Below are positions 16,239-25,561 of a stretch of DNA of 64,000 nt, in pieces. Within the stretch, counting starts at the first letter, position 1, and every line of letters starts with the position of its first letter. Origin of the DNA: Streptomyces sp. YIM 130001 (lineage in GTDB: Bacteria > Actinomycetota > Actinomycetes > Streptomycetales > Streptomycetaceae); contig NZ_KZ984570.1 in NCBI RefSeq assembly GCF_003574445.1, positions 1 through 64,000 on the forward strand. The letters run 5' to 3'. The translations under genes were made by a program, and so were the position numbers. Below the pieces are notes generated by a model, which saw nothing but the letters and a program-made list of their open reading frames with translations, did not search any database and was not told the origin of the DNA.

Positions 16239-17648
16239 GTGCTTCAGGTCGCCGTAGTCGGGTCGGGCCCGAGCGGGGTGTACACCGCCCAGTCGCTGCT
16301 CGGTCAAAACCGGGTGCCAGGGGTGCGGGTCGATGTGCTCGACCGGCTGCCGTGCCCGTACGGCCTGGTGCGGTACGGGGTCGCGCCCGACCACGAGAAG
16401 ATCAAATCGCTGCAGAACACCCTGCGGACCGTGCTCACCTCGGACGGGGTGCGCTTCCTCGGCGGCGTGCAGGTGGGTCCGGGCGGGATCGCTCCCGGTC
16501 GGCTCCTCGAGCTGTACGACGCGGTGGTGTACTGCGTCGGCGCGGCGGCGGACCGCAGGCTCGGCGTGCCCGGCGAGGACCTGCCCGGCAGCCGCTCGGC
16601 GACGGACTTCGTCTCCTGGTACAGCGCGCATCCGGATGCCGCCCCCTTCGAGGATCTGGGCGGCGTCCGGTCGGCCGTGGTGGTCGGGGTGGGCAATGTG
16701 GCCCTCGACGTGGCCCGCGTCCTCGCCCGGCCGAGCAGCGGACTTCGGGCCACGGACATGCCGCAGCCAGCGCTCGATGCCCTCGGTGTGAGCCGGTTGC
16801 GGGAGGTTCATCTGGTGGGGCGGCGGGGGCCGTCGCAGGCCCGGTTCACCACCAAGGAGCTGCGCGAGCTGGGTGCGTTGCCGGGCGTACAGGTGGTCGT
16901 GGACCGCGATGAACTCGCCCTCGATCCTGCGTACTTGGACCCGTCGGAGCTTCCGACAGCGGTACGGCGGAATGTCGAGGTGCTGCGCGGCTGGGCCGAG
17001 GCGGACCCGACCGGCGCGCGTGGGGACGTACGCCGTGTCCATCTGCGCTTCCAGCTGCGGCCCACGGAGTTCGTGGCGTCCGGTGCGTCGGGGCGGGTAC
17101 GTGCGGTGCGCTTCGAGCGCACGGTCCAGGACGGCGCCGGAGGCGTCACGGGCAGCGGCCGCTTCGAGGAGATTCCGGCCGATCTGGTGCTGCGGTCGGT
17201 CGGCTACCGCGGAGTGCCGCTCGACGGGCTGCCGTTCGACCACGACCGCGGGACCGTCCCGCATCGCGCGGGCCGGGTCCTGCGCGACGGGGCGGTGGCG
17301 CGCGGCGAGTACGTGGCCGGCTGGATCAAGCGCGGTCCCACCGGAGTGATCGGTACCAATCGTCCGTGCGCCAAGGAGACGGTGGCCTCGCTGCTCGACG
17401 ACGCCTCCGTGCTGGCGGGCCGCCGTCCCGACGACCCGCTCGACGCACTGCGTGCGGCGGGTCTCCGGCCCGTTGTGTGGCAGGGCTGGGAGGACATCGA
17501 GCGGGCCGAGGCCGAGCTCGGCACCTCGCTCGGCCGGCCGCCGGTGAAGATTCCCGACTGGCCGGGGCTGCTCGCGGCCGCGCACGCGGGCGGCGCCAGG
17601 GGGCCGGGGGCGGGCGGTGTGGGGCCGGGGCTCGTACCGGAGGACTGA
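16239..17648 (+). CDS. FprA-type ferredoxin-NADP+ reductase
   Basis: A 469-residue FAD and NADPH binding flavoprotein of the adrenodoxin-reductase/FprA class, which passes electrons from NADPH to ferredoxins that serve P450s and other acceptors. FAD binding is GSGPSGVYTA at residues 8-17; DRLPCPYGLVRYGVAPDH is the family hallmark; the NADP site is VVGVGNVALDVARVL; the C-terminal block AGWIKRGPTGVIGTNRPCA contacts both cofactors. The GTG at 16239 has AAGGAG 6 bases upstream. The nearest P450 is about 7 kb away and no ferredoxin gene is adjacent, so its partner may be encoded elsewhere. Confidence 0.9.
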   Translation: MLQVAVVGSGPSGVYTAQSLLGQNRVPGVRVDVLDRLPCPYGLVRYGVAPDHEKIKSLQNTLRTVLTSDGVRFLGGVQVGPGGIAPGRLLELYDAVVYCVGAAADRRLGVPGEDLPGSRSATDFVSWYSAHPDAAPFEDLGGVRSAVVVGVGNVALDVARVLARPSSGLRATDMPQPALDALGVSRLREVHLVGRRGPSQARFTTKELRELGALPGVQVVVDRDELALDPAYLDPSELPTAVRRNVEVLRGWAEADPTGARGDVRRVHLRFQLRPTEFVASGASGRVRAVRFERTVQDGAGGVTGSGRFEEIPADLVLRSVGYRGVPLDGLPFDHDRGTVPHRAGRVLRDGAVARGEYVAGWIKRGPTGVIGTNRPCAKETVASLLDDASVLAGRRPDDPLDALRAAGLRPVVWQGWEDIERAEAELGTSLGRPPVKIPDWPGLLAAAHAGGARGPGAGGVGPGLVPED

Positions 17649-17772
17649 CCAGCGTCCGCGAGGGTGGCGAACGCCTCGACACAGCAAGGCAACATCCGCG
17701 AAATCACCGACATGATCAAGCCACTTACGGTCACGTGCAGTCCCCGTCACCCGCCTGACCCCTGGAGCACTC

Positions 17773-19221
17773 ATGGCGTCCTCGGCATCCCCGCCACCGC
17801 CGGCCGCGTCCGCGCGTCCCGCCCCGCATCCGGTGGACGAGGTTCCGCCCGTCACACATCTCGCCGTCTTCGGACTGCAGCACGTGCTCGCGATGTACGC
17901 GGGTGCGGTGGCCGTGCCGTTGATCGTGGGCGGCGCTATGAAGTTGCCGCCCGCGGACCTGGCGTATCTCATCACCGCCGACCTGCTGCTCTGCGGGATC
18001 GCGACGCTCATCCAGTGCGTGGGCTTCTGGCGGTTCGGCGTGCGGCTGCCCATCATGCAAGGGGTCACCTTCGCCGCAGTCTCCCCCATGGTCCTGATCG
18101 GGACCGAGGGCGGCGGACTGCCCGCGATCTACGGGGCGGTGATCGTGTCCGGGGTCGCGATGATCCTGCTCGCGCCCGTCTTCGGGAAGTTGCTGCGCTT
18201 CTTCCCGCCGCTCGTCACCGGCACGGTGATCCTGATCATCGGCGTCTCGCTGCTGCCGGTGGCGGGCAACTGGGTTGCGGGCGGGGCCGGTTCGGCGGAC
18301 TTCGGGGCGCCGAAGAACCTCGGTCTCGCGGCCTTCGTCCTCGTCGTGGTGCTCGGCGTGCAGCGCTTCGCGCCGCCGTTCCTGAGCCGGATCGCGGTTC
18401 TGGTGGGGATCGCGGTCGGGATGGCGGTCGCGGTGCCGTTCGGGTTCACCGACTTCGGGAACGTGGGCGAGGCGGACTGGCTGGGAGTGAGTACGCCCTT
18501 CCACTTCGGGGCGCCGGCGTTCGAGCCCGCCGCCGTGGTGTCCATGCTGGTGGTGGCCCTGGTCATCATGACGGAGACCACCGGGGACATGATCGCGGTC
18601 GGCGAGATGACCGGCCGCAAGGTCACGGCGCGCCCACTGGCCGACGGACTGCGCGCGGACGGGCTGTCGACGGTGCTCGGCGGGGTCTTCAACACCTTCC
18701 CGTACACGGCGTTCGCGCAGAACGTCGGCCTGGTCGGGATGACACGGGTGCGGAGCCGGTGGGTGGTCGCGGCGGCCGGCGGCATCCTGGTCCTGCTCGG
18801 GCTGCTGCCGAAGCTGGGCGCCGTGGTGGCCGCGGTTCCGGCACCGGTGCTCGGCGGGGCAGGACTGGTCATGTTCGGGACCGTGGCGGCCAGCGGTCTG
18901 CGCACGCTCGCCACCGTGGACTTCCGCGGGAACCATCACCTCACGGTCGTGGCGGTCTCGGTCGCGGTCGGCATGCTGCCGGTCGGCGTCCCGGAGATCT
19001 ACGCGGAGTTCCCCGACTGGTTCCAGACGGTGATGGACAGCGGGATCAGCGCCGGCTGCATCACCGCGATCCTGCTGAATCTGCTGTTCAACCACGGGCC
19101 GGGGGCGGCGGCCAAGGGGCTGGACGCGGTCCCCGGGCCCCGGTCGGCCGATGCCTCCGGGGCGCCGGCGGCAGACTCCGAGGCAAGCACGGGGAAGGCC
19201 ACCGGCACCGACCGGGATTGA
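17773..19221 (+). CDS. NCS2 family nucleobase permease
   Basis: A 482-residue integral membrane transporter of the nucleobase:cation symporter-2 family, probably for uric acid or xanthine rather than uracil. The family signature FPYTAFAQNVGLVGMT is present, and the transport-domain acid is in MTETTGDMIAVGEMTGRK. FGLQHVLAMYAGAVAVPLIVGG and RLPIMQGVTFAAVSPM are the usual N-terminal blocks. About 12-14 hydrophobic segments can be counted, with hydrophilic low-complexity tails at both ends. It stands alone with a strong terminator after it. No purine-catabolism genes are next to it. Confidence 0.9.
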   Translation: MASSASPPPPAASARPAPHPVDEVPPVTHLAVFGLQHVLAMYAGAVAVPLIVGGAMKLPPADLAYLITADLLLCGIATLIQCVGFWRFGVRLPIMQGVTFAAVSPMVLIGTEGGGLPAIYGAVIVSGVAMILLAPVFGKLLRFFPPLVTGTVILIIGVSLLPVAGNWVAGGAGSADFGAPKNLGLAAFVLVVVLGVQRFAPPFLSRIAVLVGIAVGMAVAVPFGFTDFGNVGEADWLGVSTPFHFGAPAFEPAAVVSMLVVALVIMTETTGDMIAVGEMTGRKVTARPLADGLRADGLSTVLGGVFNTFPYTAFAQNVGLVGMTRVRSRWVVAAAGGILVLLGLLPKLGAVVAAVPAPVLGGAGLVMFGTVAASGLRTLATVDFRGNHHLTVVAVSVAVGMLPVGVPEIYAEFPDWFQTVMDSGISAGCITAILLNLLFNHGPGAAAKGLDAVPGPRSADASGAPAADSEASTGKATGTDRD

Positions 19222-19231
19222 CGGCGTGCGG

Positions 19232-19265
19232 CGGCCCCGGCGGATTCATCTCACCGCCGGGGCCG
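19232..19265. terminator. hairpin terminator
   Basis: A perfect 12-base repeat (CGGCCCCGGCGG, 10-base loop) lies between the convergent permease and endonuclease genes. Confidence 0.85.
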
Positions 19266-19306
19266 TCCGTGGTGCTCGTCCATGGCCGTGATCCCGGCCG
19301 CGGGGT

Positions 19307-20125
19307 CTACCAGATGCTGCCGACCCATTCCGGGTGGTCGATGAACGGGTTCCGGTTGTGCTGGACCTCGTCGAAGATCACCTGGTTGCGGTTCTTCTCG
19401 AAGTCGTCCGGCGGGTCCTCGTCGTTCCACTGCTTGAGGACCGAGAGCCGGCCGATGTTCGGCGCGCTGCCGTTGTCGACCTCGTCGTTGGGCTCCAGGT
19501 CGGCGAAGCCGTCCTCGCCCTCGTAGCGCACGGACATGTAGAGGATCATGCGGGCCACATCGCCCTTGACCTCGTCACGCGGCTCGAAGGAGTCGCCGTC
19601 GGTGAAGTTGCCCGGTGCGTCCTCGAGTTCGGAGCCGCCCTCGTCGAAGTCCTTGTTGCCTCGGGTGCTGTTGACGCCGACGTCGGTCGGGCGCAGGTGG
19701 TGGACGTCCGTGCCGGGGCCGGTCGAGGTGCCGAAGTCGCCGTGCGACTTGGCCCAGACGTGCTCGCGGTTCCAGTCGCCCTGGTCGCCACCGTTGGCGT
19801 CCTTGCTGCGGGACTCGCCGGAGTAGAGAAGCACGACGTTCGAGGCGTTGGCCGGGTCCTCGTCGGTGACCTTGAGTGCGTCCCAGACCCCGTCGTACGA
19901 GAGCTTGGTCTGGTCGCTGATGATGGTGTGCAGGGCGTCCTTGAGCTCGGGCCCGGTCTTGCCGAGTGCGTCCTGGTAGTACGTGTCGTCGTACGGGCCG
20001 ACGGCGGCGGCCTCGGACGACGGTGTGGGGGAAGCGGAGGCGGCGGCCGGCACGGTGACGCCGACGAGCACGACGGCCGCGGTGAGAGCCAGCGGTTTCC
20101 AGCGACGTATGCGCGGGATGGGCAT
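19307..20125 (-). CDS. secreted endonuclease I family nuclease
   Basis: A 272-residue exported nuclease of the endonuclease I family (EndA/Vvn type, beta-beta-alpha metal fold) that cuts DNA and RNA. A signal peptide covers about residues 1-33 (KPLALTAAVVLVGVTVPAAASA). The active-site region is WNREHVWAKSHGDF, followed by DVHHLRPTDVGVNSTRGNKDFDEGG, where the histidines, asparagine and acid are the metal and catalytic ligands. EVKGDVARMILYMSVRYEG is another conserved block. The ATG at 20125 has AAAGGAC upstream and gives the signal peptide directly. It likely scavenges nutrients from external nucleic acid. Confidence 0.9.
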   Translation of the reverse strand: MPIPRIRRWKPLALTAAVVLVGVTVPAAASASPTPSSEAAAVGPYDDTYYQDALGKTGPELKDALHTIISDQTKLSYDGVWDALKVTDEDPANASNVVLLYSGESRSKDANGGDQGDWNREHVWAKSHGDFGTSTGPGTDVHHLRPTDVGVNSTRGNKDFDEGGSELEDAPGNFTDGDSFEPRDEVKGDVARMILYMSVRYEGEDGFADLEPNDEVDNGSAPNIGRLSVLKQWNDEDPPDDFEKNRNQVIFDEVQHNRNPFIDHPEWVGSIW

Positions 20126-20333
20126 GTGGGGTGTCCTTTCCCGGAGGCTCGCGCGTGGCGCCCGGCCAAGAGGCGCCCGTTCTACGCGAGTTGACAAGTG
20201 GCCTACGGGAGCGTGACACGGGATTGTGTGCCGTCGTGTGAACGTCGTGCGGCGGTTACGTGACAGTGTCATGGACGCGACGACATCGGGGGCGCGGGCG
20301 GGCGGAACGTCCGCCCGCCTCAACCCCGCCCGG

Positions 20334-21869
20334 TCAGGACGCAGTTGAACCGCCCCCGGGCAGACTTCCGGCCCGGGCGCGCCGGAGGATCGCGGCGATC
20401 CGTGCGGCGATGACCGCAGTGGACGCCAGGGCGCCGGCGGCCACGCACACCACCAACGCGGGCCAGGCGTACGTGGCTTGCCCCAGCGTCCCGGACCGGT
20501 TCATCAACAGGCCCACCACTGAGGCGAGTTGAGCGAGCAGGAGGACAGGCAGAACCTGCGGCAGCAGACGCAGCGCCGCGCGCCACCACGGCCGACGCGC
20601 CGCGCGCCTCGCCCACCGGGGCGCACGCAGGACACCCCGGACACCGAGGGCCACCGCAAGCACGGTGAGGGCCGCCAGCACCCAGTCGGCCGTCATGGAG
20701 AAGGGCGCGGCCACCTCGGGCCGGTGGCCTCCGGCCAGTTCGACGAGGCCCTGCACGATCTGCGGCGCGTCGTCGCCGGCGATCATGCCGGTGTTCGTGA
20801 CGACCGCGATACCCACCTTGCTCTCGGGCAACAGCGTGGCCATCGAGTTGTGGGTCAGCAACTGGCCGGTGTGCTGGATCTGCCGGGGACCGCCGTCGGC
20901 CCGGTACTCCCCCCAACCCATCGCGTACTCGCTGTCGTCGGGGATGCGGGGCGGAGTGTGCGTGGCCCTGACGGTGGCCTGCGTGGCGATGCGGTGGCCG
21001 TCCGCGGACACGCCCCCGTTGTTCTGGGCGATCAGCCACTGGGCGAAGTCGTCCGCGGTGGTGACCACTCCGTGGCCGCCGGCGGTGAACCAGCGCGGGT
21101 GCGAGACGGAGACGGTCGTGCCGTAGGCGCGGACGAACCCACGGGCACGGTCCGGCATCTCGGCGCTGGTGTCGACCGAGGCCGTGCGCTCCATGCCGAG
21201 CGGCGCGAAGAGCCGTCCGTCGAGATAAGAGGCGAAGGGCTGTCCGGAGACAACTTCGACCAGCCGGGCGGCTACGAAGTAGTTGGGGTTGTGGTAGCGG
21301 TGCCGGGAGCCGGGATCGGCGGCCAGCGGCGCCTCGCGCATCGCGGCGACCGCCTCCCGCAGCGAGTGCGGCTGGGAGCGCGCGAGGTCGGGGTAGCTGG
21401 AGTCGGCCATGCCCGATGTCTGGGTCAACAGCTGCCGTACGGTGATCCGTTCGGCGCGCTTGTCGGCCATCGTGAACTCGGGCAGGTACTGGCGTACCGG
21501 CCGGTCCAGGCGGACCTTGCCGGCCTCCACCAACTGCATCACGGCCAGCGCGGTCATCGCCTTCGACAGGGAGGCGACGGGCACCCGGGTCCGCTCCGTC
21601 ATGGTCCGTCCGGACGCGGTGTGTCCGTATCCCGCGGTGTGGACCACCCGGTCGCCCTCGGTCACCGCGACCACCGCGCCCGGCAGCCGAGTCTGCTCCA
21701 CGTAGTCGCGTACGAACCGGTCGATCGAGGCGGCGTCGAGGACGGCGGCGTTCGGTGCGGCGTCGTCGGCGACGGCGGTCGGGGCCGCGGCCGCCGCGAC
21801 GACGGCGAACACGGCGCCGAGGACGGCGAATCTGCGCCGGAGCACGGCGCGAAAGGTGAGGATCTGCAT
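20334..21869 (-). CDS. serine hydrolase (class C beta-lactamase fold) with C-terminal membrane domain
   Basis: A 511-residue exported protein. Residues 1-35 form a signal peptide ending TAVADDA. The penicillin-binding-like domain has the nucleophile in SLSK at 100-103, the YxN-type motif in HRYHNPNYF, and HTG in IQHTGQL in place of KTG. After about residue 395 come three hydrophobic segments (MTADWVLAALTVLAVALGV, LLPQVLPVLLLAQLASVVGLL and ALVVCVAAGALASTAVIAA), so the catalytic domain is tethered to the membrane. Such proteins are usually peptidases or esterases rather than true beta-lactamases. It is divergent from a histidine kinase gene 110 bases away. Confidence 0.88.
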   Translation of the reverse strand: MQILTFRAVLRRRFAVLGAVFAVVAAAAAPTAVADDAAPNAAVLDAASIDRFVRDYVEQTRLPGAVVAVTEGDRVVHTAGYGHTASGRTMTERTRVPVASLSKAMTALAVMQLVEAGKVRLDRPVRQYLPEFTMADKRAERITVRQLLTQTSGMADSSYPDLARSQPHSLREAVAAMREAPLAADPGSRHRYHNPNYFVAARLVEVVSGQPFASYLDGRLFAPLGMERTASVDTSAEMPDRARGFVRAYGTTVSVSHPRWFTAGGHGVVTTADDFAQWLIAQNNGGVSADGHRIATQATVRATHTPPRIPDDSEYAMGWGEYRADGGPRQIQHTGQLLTHNSMATLLPESKVGIAVVTNTGMIAGDDAPQIVQGLVELAGGHRPEVAAPFSMTADWVLAALTVLAVALGVRGVLRAPRWARRAARRPWWRAALRLLPQVLPVLLLAQLASVVGLLMNRSGTLGQATYAWPALVVCVAAGALASTAVIAARIAAILRRARAGSLPGGGSTAS

Positions 21870-21979
21870 GGCGCCCAGTGCACCGGCCGACCCCTGGCCG
21901 GCGCACTGGTGTGCAGAGGAGTCGACAGGGTAGTGCCCGCACTACTGTCGCCGGGCGGACGGATCAGTAGGGTCGTCAG

Positions 21980-23200
21980 GTGCGACAGCGAACGGCGTGG
22001 CAGGCGCTCGGTCAGAATCCGTTGAAGGTGCTCGGCTCCAGTTGGCCCTGGCGGTCCTTCGCCTACCTCCTGTCGGGTGTCGTCTTCGGCGCCGTGGCCA
22101 TCACCGTCCTGGTGACGGCGCTCGCCGCGGGAGTCGTGCTGCTGGTCGTCGTGGTGGGGGCGGTGGTTCTGCTCGGTGTGGCGCTGTCCGGTATCCCGGT
22201 GACCCGCTTCGAGCGATGGCGGCTGCGTCTGGTGGATCGCGACCCGGTGCAGGACCCCCACCGGTCACCCGATGGGGCCGGGTTCAGGGCGTGGCTGCGG
22301 ACCCGGCTCGCGGAACCGGCGACCTGGCGCGAGCTGGGTTTCACCGCGGTGTCGGCGACGGCCCTGTGGTGGATGGACTTCCTCGTCCTCGGCTTCGCCC
22401 TGGTCGTGCCCGTACTGCTGATGAGGTCGCCGGTCGACGATCCGTCGGCCTGGCCGGTCGCGGTCCTCGGCCTGTGCCTGCTCGTGGCCGCGCCCTACAC
22501 CGTCACCGCCTGGGCGGGCGCGCGGGCCGCGGTCACCCGTCTCATGCTGGCGCCCCGTGACAGTGAACTGGGGCGCGAACTCACCGACGTGCGTGCCTCC
22601 CGCGCCCGCCTCGTCGACGCCTTCGACGCGGAACGGCGCCGGATCGAACGAGATCTGCACGACGGCGCCCAGCAGCGACTCGTGTCCCTCAACGTCCTGC
22701 TCGGCCTGGCACGCCACGAGGCCGCCCCCGACTCTCCGCAGGCGACGCAGCTCGCCGATGCGCAACAGCAAGTCACGCTCGCGGTCGACGAGTTGAGGGA
22801 GCTCAGTCGCGGCGTCCACCCGAAGGCCCTCACCGATCACGGCCTGGCAGCGGCGATCGAGAACCTCGCCGCGCGCTCCGCACTGCCCGTCAACGTCGAC
22901 ATCAGCCTTCCGGACCGTATGCCGGTCTCCGTGGAGACCACGGCGTACTACGTGAGCGCCGAGGCCCTGACCAATGCCGTCAAGCACAGCGGCGCGACCC
23001 GGGCCGAGGTGCACGCCCGCCTGCACACCGACCTCCTGACCCTCTCGATCAGCGACGACGGCGCCGGTGGTGCCTCTCCCGAGGCGGGCACCGGCCTGGT
23101 CGGCCTCGCCGACCGCGTCGCGGCCGCGGATGGCAGACTCCGAGTCTCCAGCCCGCCCGGCGGGCCCACCCTGCTGCATGTGGAGCTGCCGTGTCGTTGA
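21980..23200 (+). CDS. two-component sensor histidine kinase (NarL/LuxR-type partner)
   Basis: A 406-residue membrane histidine kinase. The N-terminal half is a sensor domain with four hydrophobic segments at about residues 28-70 and 118-175. The dimerisation helix carries the phosphorylated His227 in RIERDLHDGAQQRLVSL (HisKA_3 type). The ATPase domain shows EALTNAVKHSGAT as the N box, SISDDGAGG and GTGLVGLADRVAAADG. The GTG at 21980 has no strong ribosome site. Its stop overlaps the start of the response regulator by 10 bases, so the two are co-translated. The signal is unknown; the divergent serine hydrolase could be a target. Confidence 0.9.
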   Translation: MRQRTAWQALGQNPLKVLGSSWPWRSFAYLLSGVVFGAVAITVLVTALAAGVVLLVVVVGAVVLLGVALSGIPVTRFERWRLRLVDRDPVQDPHRSPDGAGFRAWLRTRLAEPATWRELGFTAVSATALWWMDFLVLGFALVVPVLLMRSPVDDPSAWPVAVLGLCLLVAAPYTVTAWAGARAAVTRLMLAPRDSELGRELTDVRASRARLVDAFDAERRRIERDLHDGAQQRLVSLNVLLGLARHEAAPDSPQATQLADAQQQVTLAVDELRELSRGVHPKALTDHGLAAAIENLAARSALPVNVDISLPDRMPVSVETTAYYVSAEALTNAVKHSGATRAEVHARLHTDLLTLSISDDGAGGASPEAGTGLVGLADRVAAADGRLRVSSPPGGPTLLHVELPCR

Positions 23201-23838
23201 CCGTCGTCGTGGCCGAGGACTCCGTCCTGATGCGGGACGGACTGGTCAGCGTGCTCACCCGCTTCGGCCACCGGGTGGTCGCCGGCGTCGGCGACGCGGA
23301 CGCGCTGCTGGCCGCGGTGCGCGACCACGGTCCGGACATCGTCGTCACCGACGTCCGAATGCCGCCCGACCACACCGACGACGGACTGCGCGCGGCGGTC
23401 ACGCTCCGCCGGGAGCGCCCCGACATGCCGGTCCTTGTTCTCAGCCAGTACATCGAGCAGTCCTACGCCGCCCACCTGCTCGATCTGGGCAGCGACACCG
23501 GCGTCGGTTACCTGCTCAAGGACCGGGTCAGTGCGGTCGACGAGTTCGCGGCCGCGGTCGCCCAGGTCGCCGCCGGCGCCACGGTCATCGATCCCGAGGT
23601 GGTCGGCCAGCTCCTCAACCGCCGCCGCGACCCCCTTCAGCGCCTCACCCCTCGTGAACGCGAGGTCCTCGCCCTGATGGCCGAGGGCCGGGCCAACCCC
23701 GAGATCGCGGGCGACCTCTACGTCACCGAGGCTGCAGTCAACAAGCACATCGGCAACATCCTGCAGAAGCTCGACCTCCGCCTGGACGGCCAGGGGCACC
23801 GGCGCGTCCTGGCGGTCCTCGCCTACCTTCGCGCCTGA
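23191..23838 (+). CDS. LuxR/NarL-family response regulator
   Basis: A 215-residue response regulator. The receiver domain has acidic pocket residues in VVVAEDSVLMRDG, the phosphorylated Asp54 in IVVTDVRMPP, and the lysine in GYLLKDRV. The C-terminal LuxR helix-turn-helix is LTPREREVLALMAEGRANPEI through AAVNKHIGNILQKL. The GTG start overlaps the kinase gene by 10 bases. It is the cognate partner of that kinase. Targets are not visible; autoregulation and control of the divergent hydrolase are guesses. Confidence 0.93.
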   Translation: MSLTVVVAEDSVLMRDGLVSVLTRFGHRVVAGVGDADALLAAVRDHGPDIVVTDVRMPPDHTDDGLRAAVTLRRERPDMPVLVLSQYIEQSYAAHLLDLGSDTGVGYLLKDRVSAVDEFAAAVAQVAAGATVIDPEVVGQLLNRRRDPLQRLTPREREVLALMAEGRANPEIAGDLYVTEAAVNKHIGNILQKLDLRLDGQGHRRVLAVLAYLRA

Positions 23839-23893
23839 CCGCCGTACGCCGTACGCCGTTCACATCGGCGAGCGAGACCTGCGACGGCCCTGG

Positions 23894-24361
23894 TCAGGCC
23901 TCGAGCCGGCCGGCCTCGGCGAGACGGTGCAGACCCTGGATCGCCAGCCGGTACCCCTCGGTTCCGAAGCCGACGATGATCCCGGCGGCGGCGGGCGAGA
24001 GGTACGAGTGGTGCCGGAACGGCTCACGCGCGTGGACGTTGGAGATGTGCACCTCGACGAGGCGCAGTCCGGATCCGGTGACGGCGTCGTGCAGCGCGAC
24101 CGAGGTGTGCGTGTAGGCACCGGCGTTCAGTACGGCGCCGATCGAGTGGTCGTCGCGCTGCTGCGCACCGGCCTCCTGGAGCCAGTCGACGAGCACGCCC
24201 TCGTGGTTGCTCTGCCGGCAGTCGGCCGTCAGGCCGAGATCGGCGGCGGTCCGCGTGCAGAGGTCTTCCACGTCCCGCAGGGTCTGCGCCCCGTAGATGC
24301 CGGGCTCCCTGGTCCCCAGGAGGTTGAGATTGGGGCCGTTGAGGATCATCACCGATGCCAT
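23894..24361 (-). CDS. aroQ: type II 3-dehydroquinate dehydratase
   Basis: A 155-residue enzyme of the shikimate pathway that converts 3-dehydroquinate to 3-dehydroshikimate. The type II fold signatures are complete: LNGPNLNLLGTREPGIYG with the catalytic Tyr23, CRQSNHEGVLVDWL, NAGAYTHTSVALHDAV, and the catalytic histidine in VEVHISNVHAREPFRHHSY. Streptomyces type II enzymes form dodecamers of this size. It is not adjacent to other shikimate genes; it may be a catabolic or pathway-specific copy, as more than one aroQ is common. The upstream region is shared with a divergent homocysteine methyltransferase. Confidence 0.95.
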   Translation of the reverse strand: MASVMILNGPNLNLLGTREPGIYGAQTLRDVEDLCTRTAADLGLTADCRQSNHEGVLVDWLQEAGAQQRDDHSIGAVLNAGAYTHTSVALHDAVTGSGLRLVEVHISNVHAREPFRHHSYLSPAAAGIIVGFGTEGYRLAIQGLHRLAEAGRLEA

Positions 24362-24432
24362 GGCCCCAGACTACGGCCGCCCGGCCCTCACCGATCACCG
24401 CGCCCGCCGCCGCACGGAGTTACCTTCGGATC

Positions 24433-25365
24433 ATGGACGCGACACAGGAGGGGACCGTCGGGGCCGCACGGTCCCTGCCCGAAGCGGTGGCGGCCGGTCC
24501 GCTCGTCCTGGACGGAGGGATGTCCAATCAGCTGGAGGCCGACGGGCACGACCTGTCCGACGCGCTCTGGTCCGCCCGGTTGCTCGCCGAAGCACCCGAG
24601 GCGGTGGCCGAGGCCCACCTCGCGTACTACCTGGCGGGCGCCGACGTGGCGATCTCAGCCGGATATCAGGCCACGTACCAGGGATTCGCGCGCCGTGGCA
24701 TCGGCGCCGACGCGACATCCGCGCTGCTGGTGCGGAGTGTCGAACTGACCCGGGATGCGGCGCGGCGGGCCGGGGCGGGCCGGCCCCTGTGGGTGGCGGC
24801 GTCGGTGGGCCCGTACGGGGCCATGCTCGCCGACGGGTCCGAGTACCGCGGCCGCTACGGGCTGTCGGTGGCCGAGCTCGAACGCTTTCACCGGCCGCGT
24901 CTCGAGGTACTCGCGGCGGCGCGCCCCGATGCCTTCGCGCTCGAGACGGTGCCCGACGCCGACGAGGCCCGCGCTCTGCTGCGGGCGGTGCGCGGCCTCG
25001 GGGTGCCGGCCTGGCTCTCGTACAGCGTGAGCAGGGGCCTGACCCGGGCGGGACAGCCTCTCGACGAGGCGTTCCGGCTCGCGGCGGAGTGCGACGACGT
25101 GTTCGCGGTCGGCATCAACTGCTGCACGCCCGCCGACGCCGATGCGGCGGTCCGGCTCGCGGCGCGGGTCACCGGCAAGCCGGTCGTCGTCTACCCCAAC
25201 AGCGGCGAGACCTGGGATCCGGTGGCCCGTGGCTGGACCGGAGCGGACGCCTTCGACGGCGCTCGGGCGGCACGCTGGGCGGAGTACGGCGCGCGGCTCG
25301 TCGGTGGCTGCTGCCGGGTGGGGCCGGAGCGGATCGCGGACGTCGCCGCGCAGCTGCGGGCGTGA
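24433..25365 (+). CDS. mmuM: homocysteine S-methyltransferase
   Basis: A 310-residue zinc methyltransferase that uses S-methylmethionine (or S-adenosylmethionine) to methylate homocysteine. The fold starts with PLVLDGGMSNQLEADGHDLSD, and zinc ligands are the cysteines in GINCCTP and in VGGCCRVGP near the end. ADVAISAGYQATYQGF and ASVGPYGAMLADGSEYRG are conserved family blocks. I start at the ATG at 24433; an in-frame ATG at 24355 overlaps the divergent aroQ start and has no conserved sequence. It complements metE, found 8 kb away, in methionine supply. The usual S-methylmethionine permease gene is not adjacent. Confidence 0.9.
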   Translation: MDATQEGTVGAARSLPEAVAAGPLVLDGGMSNQLEADGHDLSDALWSARLLAEAPEAVAEAHLAYYLAGADVAISAGYQATYQGFARRGIGADATSALLVRSVELTRDAARRAGAGRPLWVAASVGPYGAMLADGSEYRGRYGLSVAELERFHRPRLEVLAAARPDAFALETVPDADEARALLRAVRGLGVPAWLSYSVSRGLTRAGQPLDEAFRLAAECDDVFAVGINCCTPADADAAVRLAARVTGKPVVVYPNSGETWDPVARGWTGADAFDGARAARWAEYGARLVGGCCRVGPERIADVAAQLRA

Positions 25366-25561
25366 CGTCGCGGTGTGCGGGCCGGCCTGCGCCGGCGTAG
25401 CCGCAGTGGGCCGCGGCACGTACCGGCAGATTGCCTCGCTGGCGTAAAAGCTGCAGGTCCGGGCCCATTTCGGCAGCATTGTCAGTGGCGGGGTGCACAC
25501 TGACCCGTGTCGTGGACAAGGACGTCCGACGACCGTCGAAATGACTTCGGAGGCGATCGGT

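Noticed and set aside
23839..23870. CCGTACGCCGTACGCCGT short tandem repeat
   Set aside because: Only two to three units, in a short convergent gap; no sign of function.
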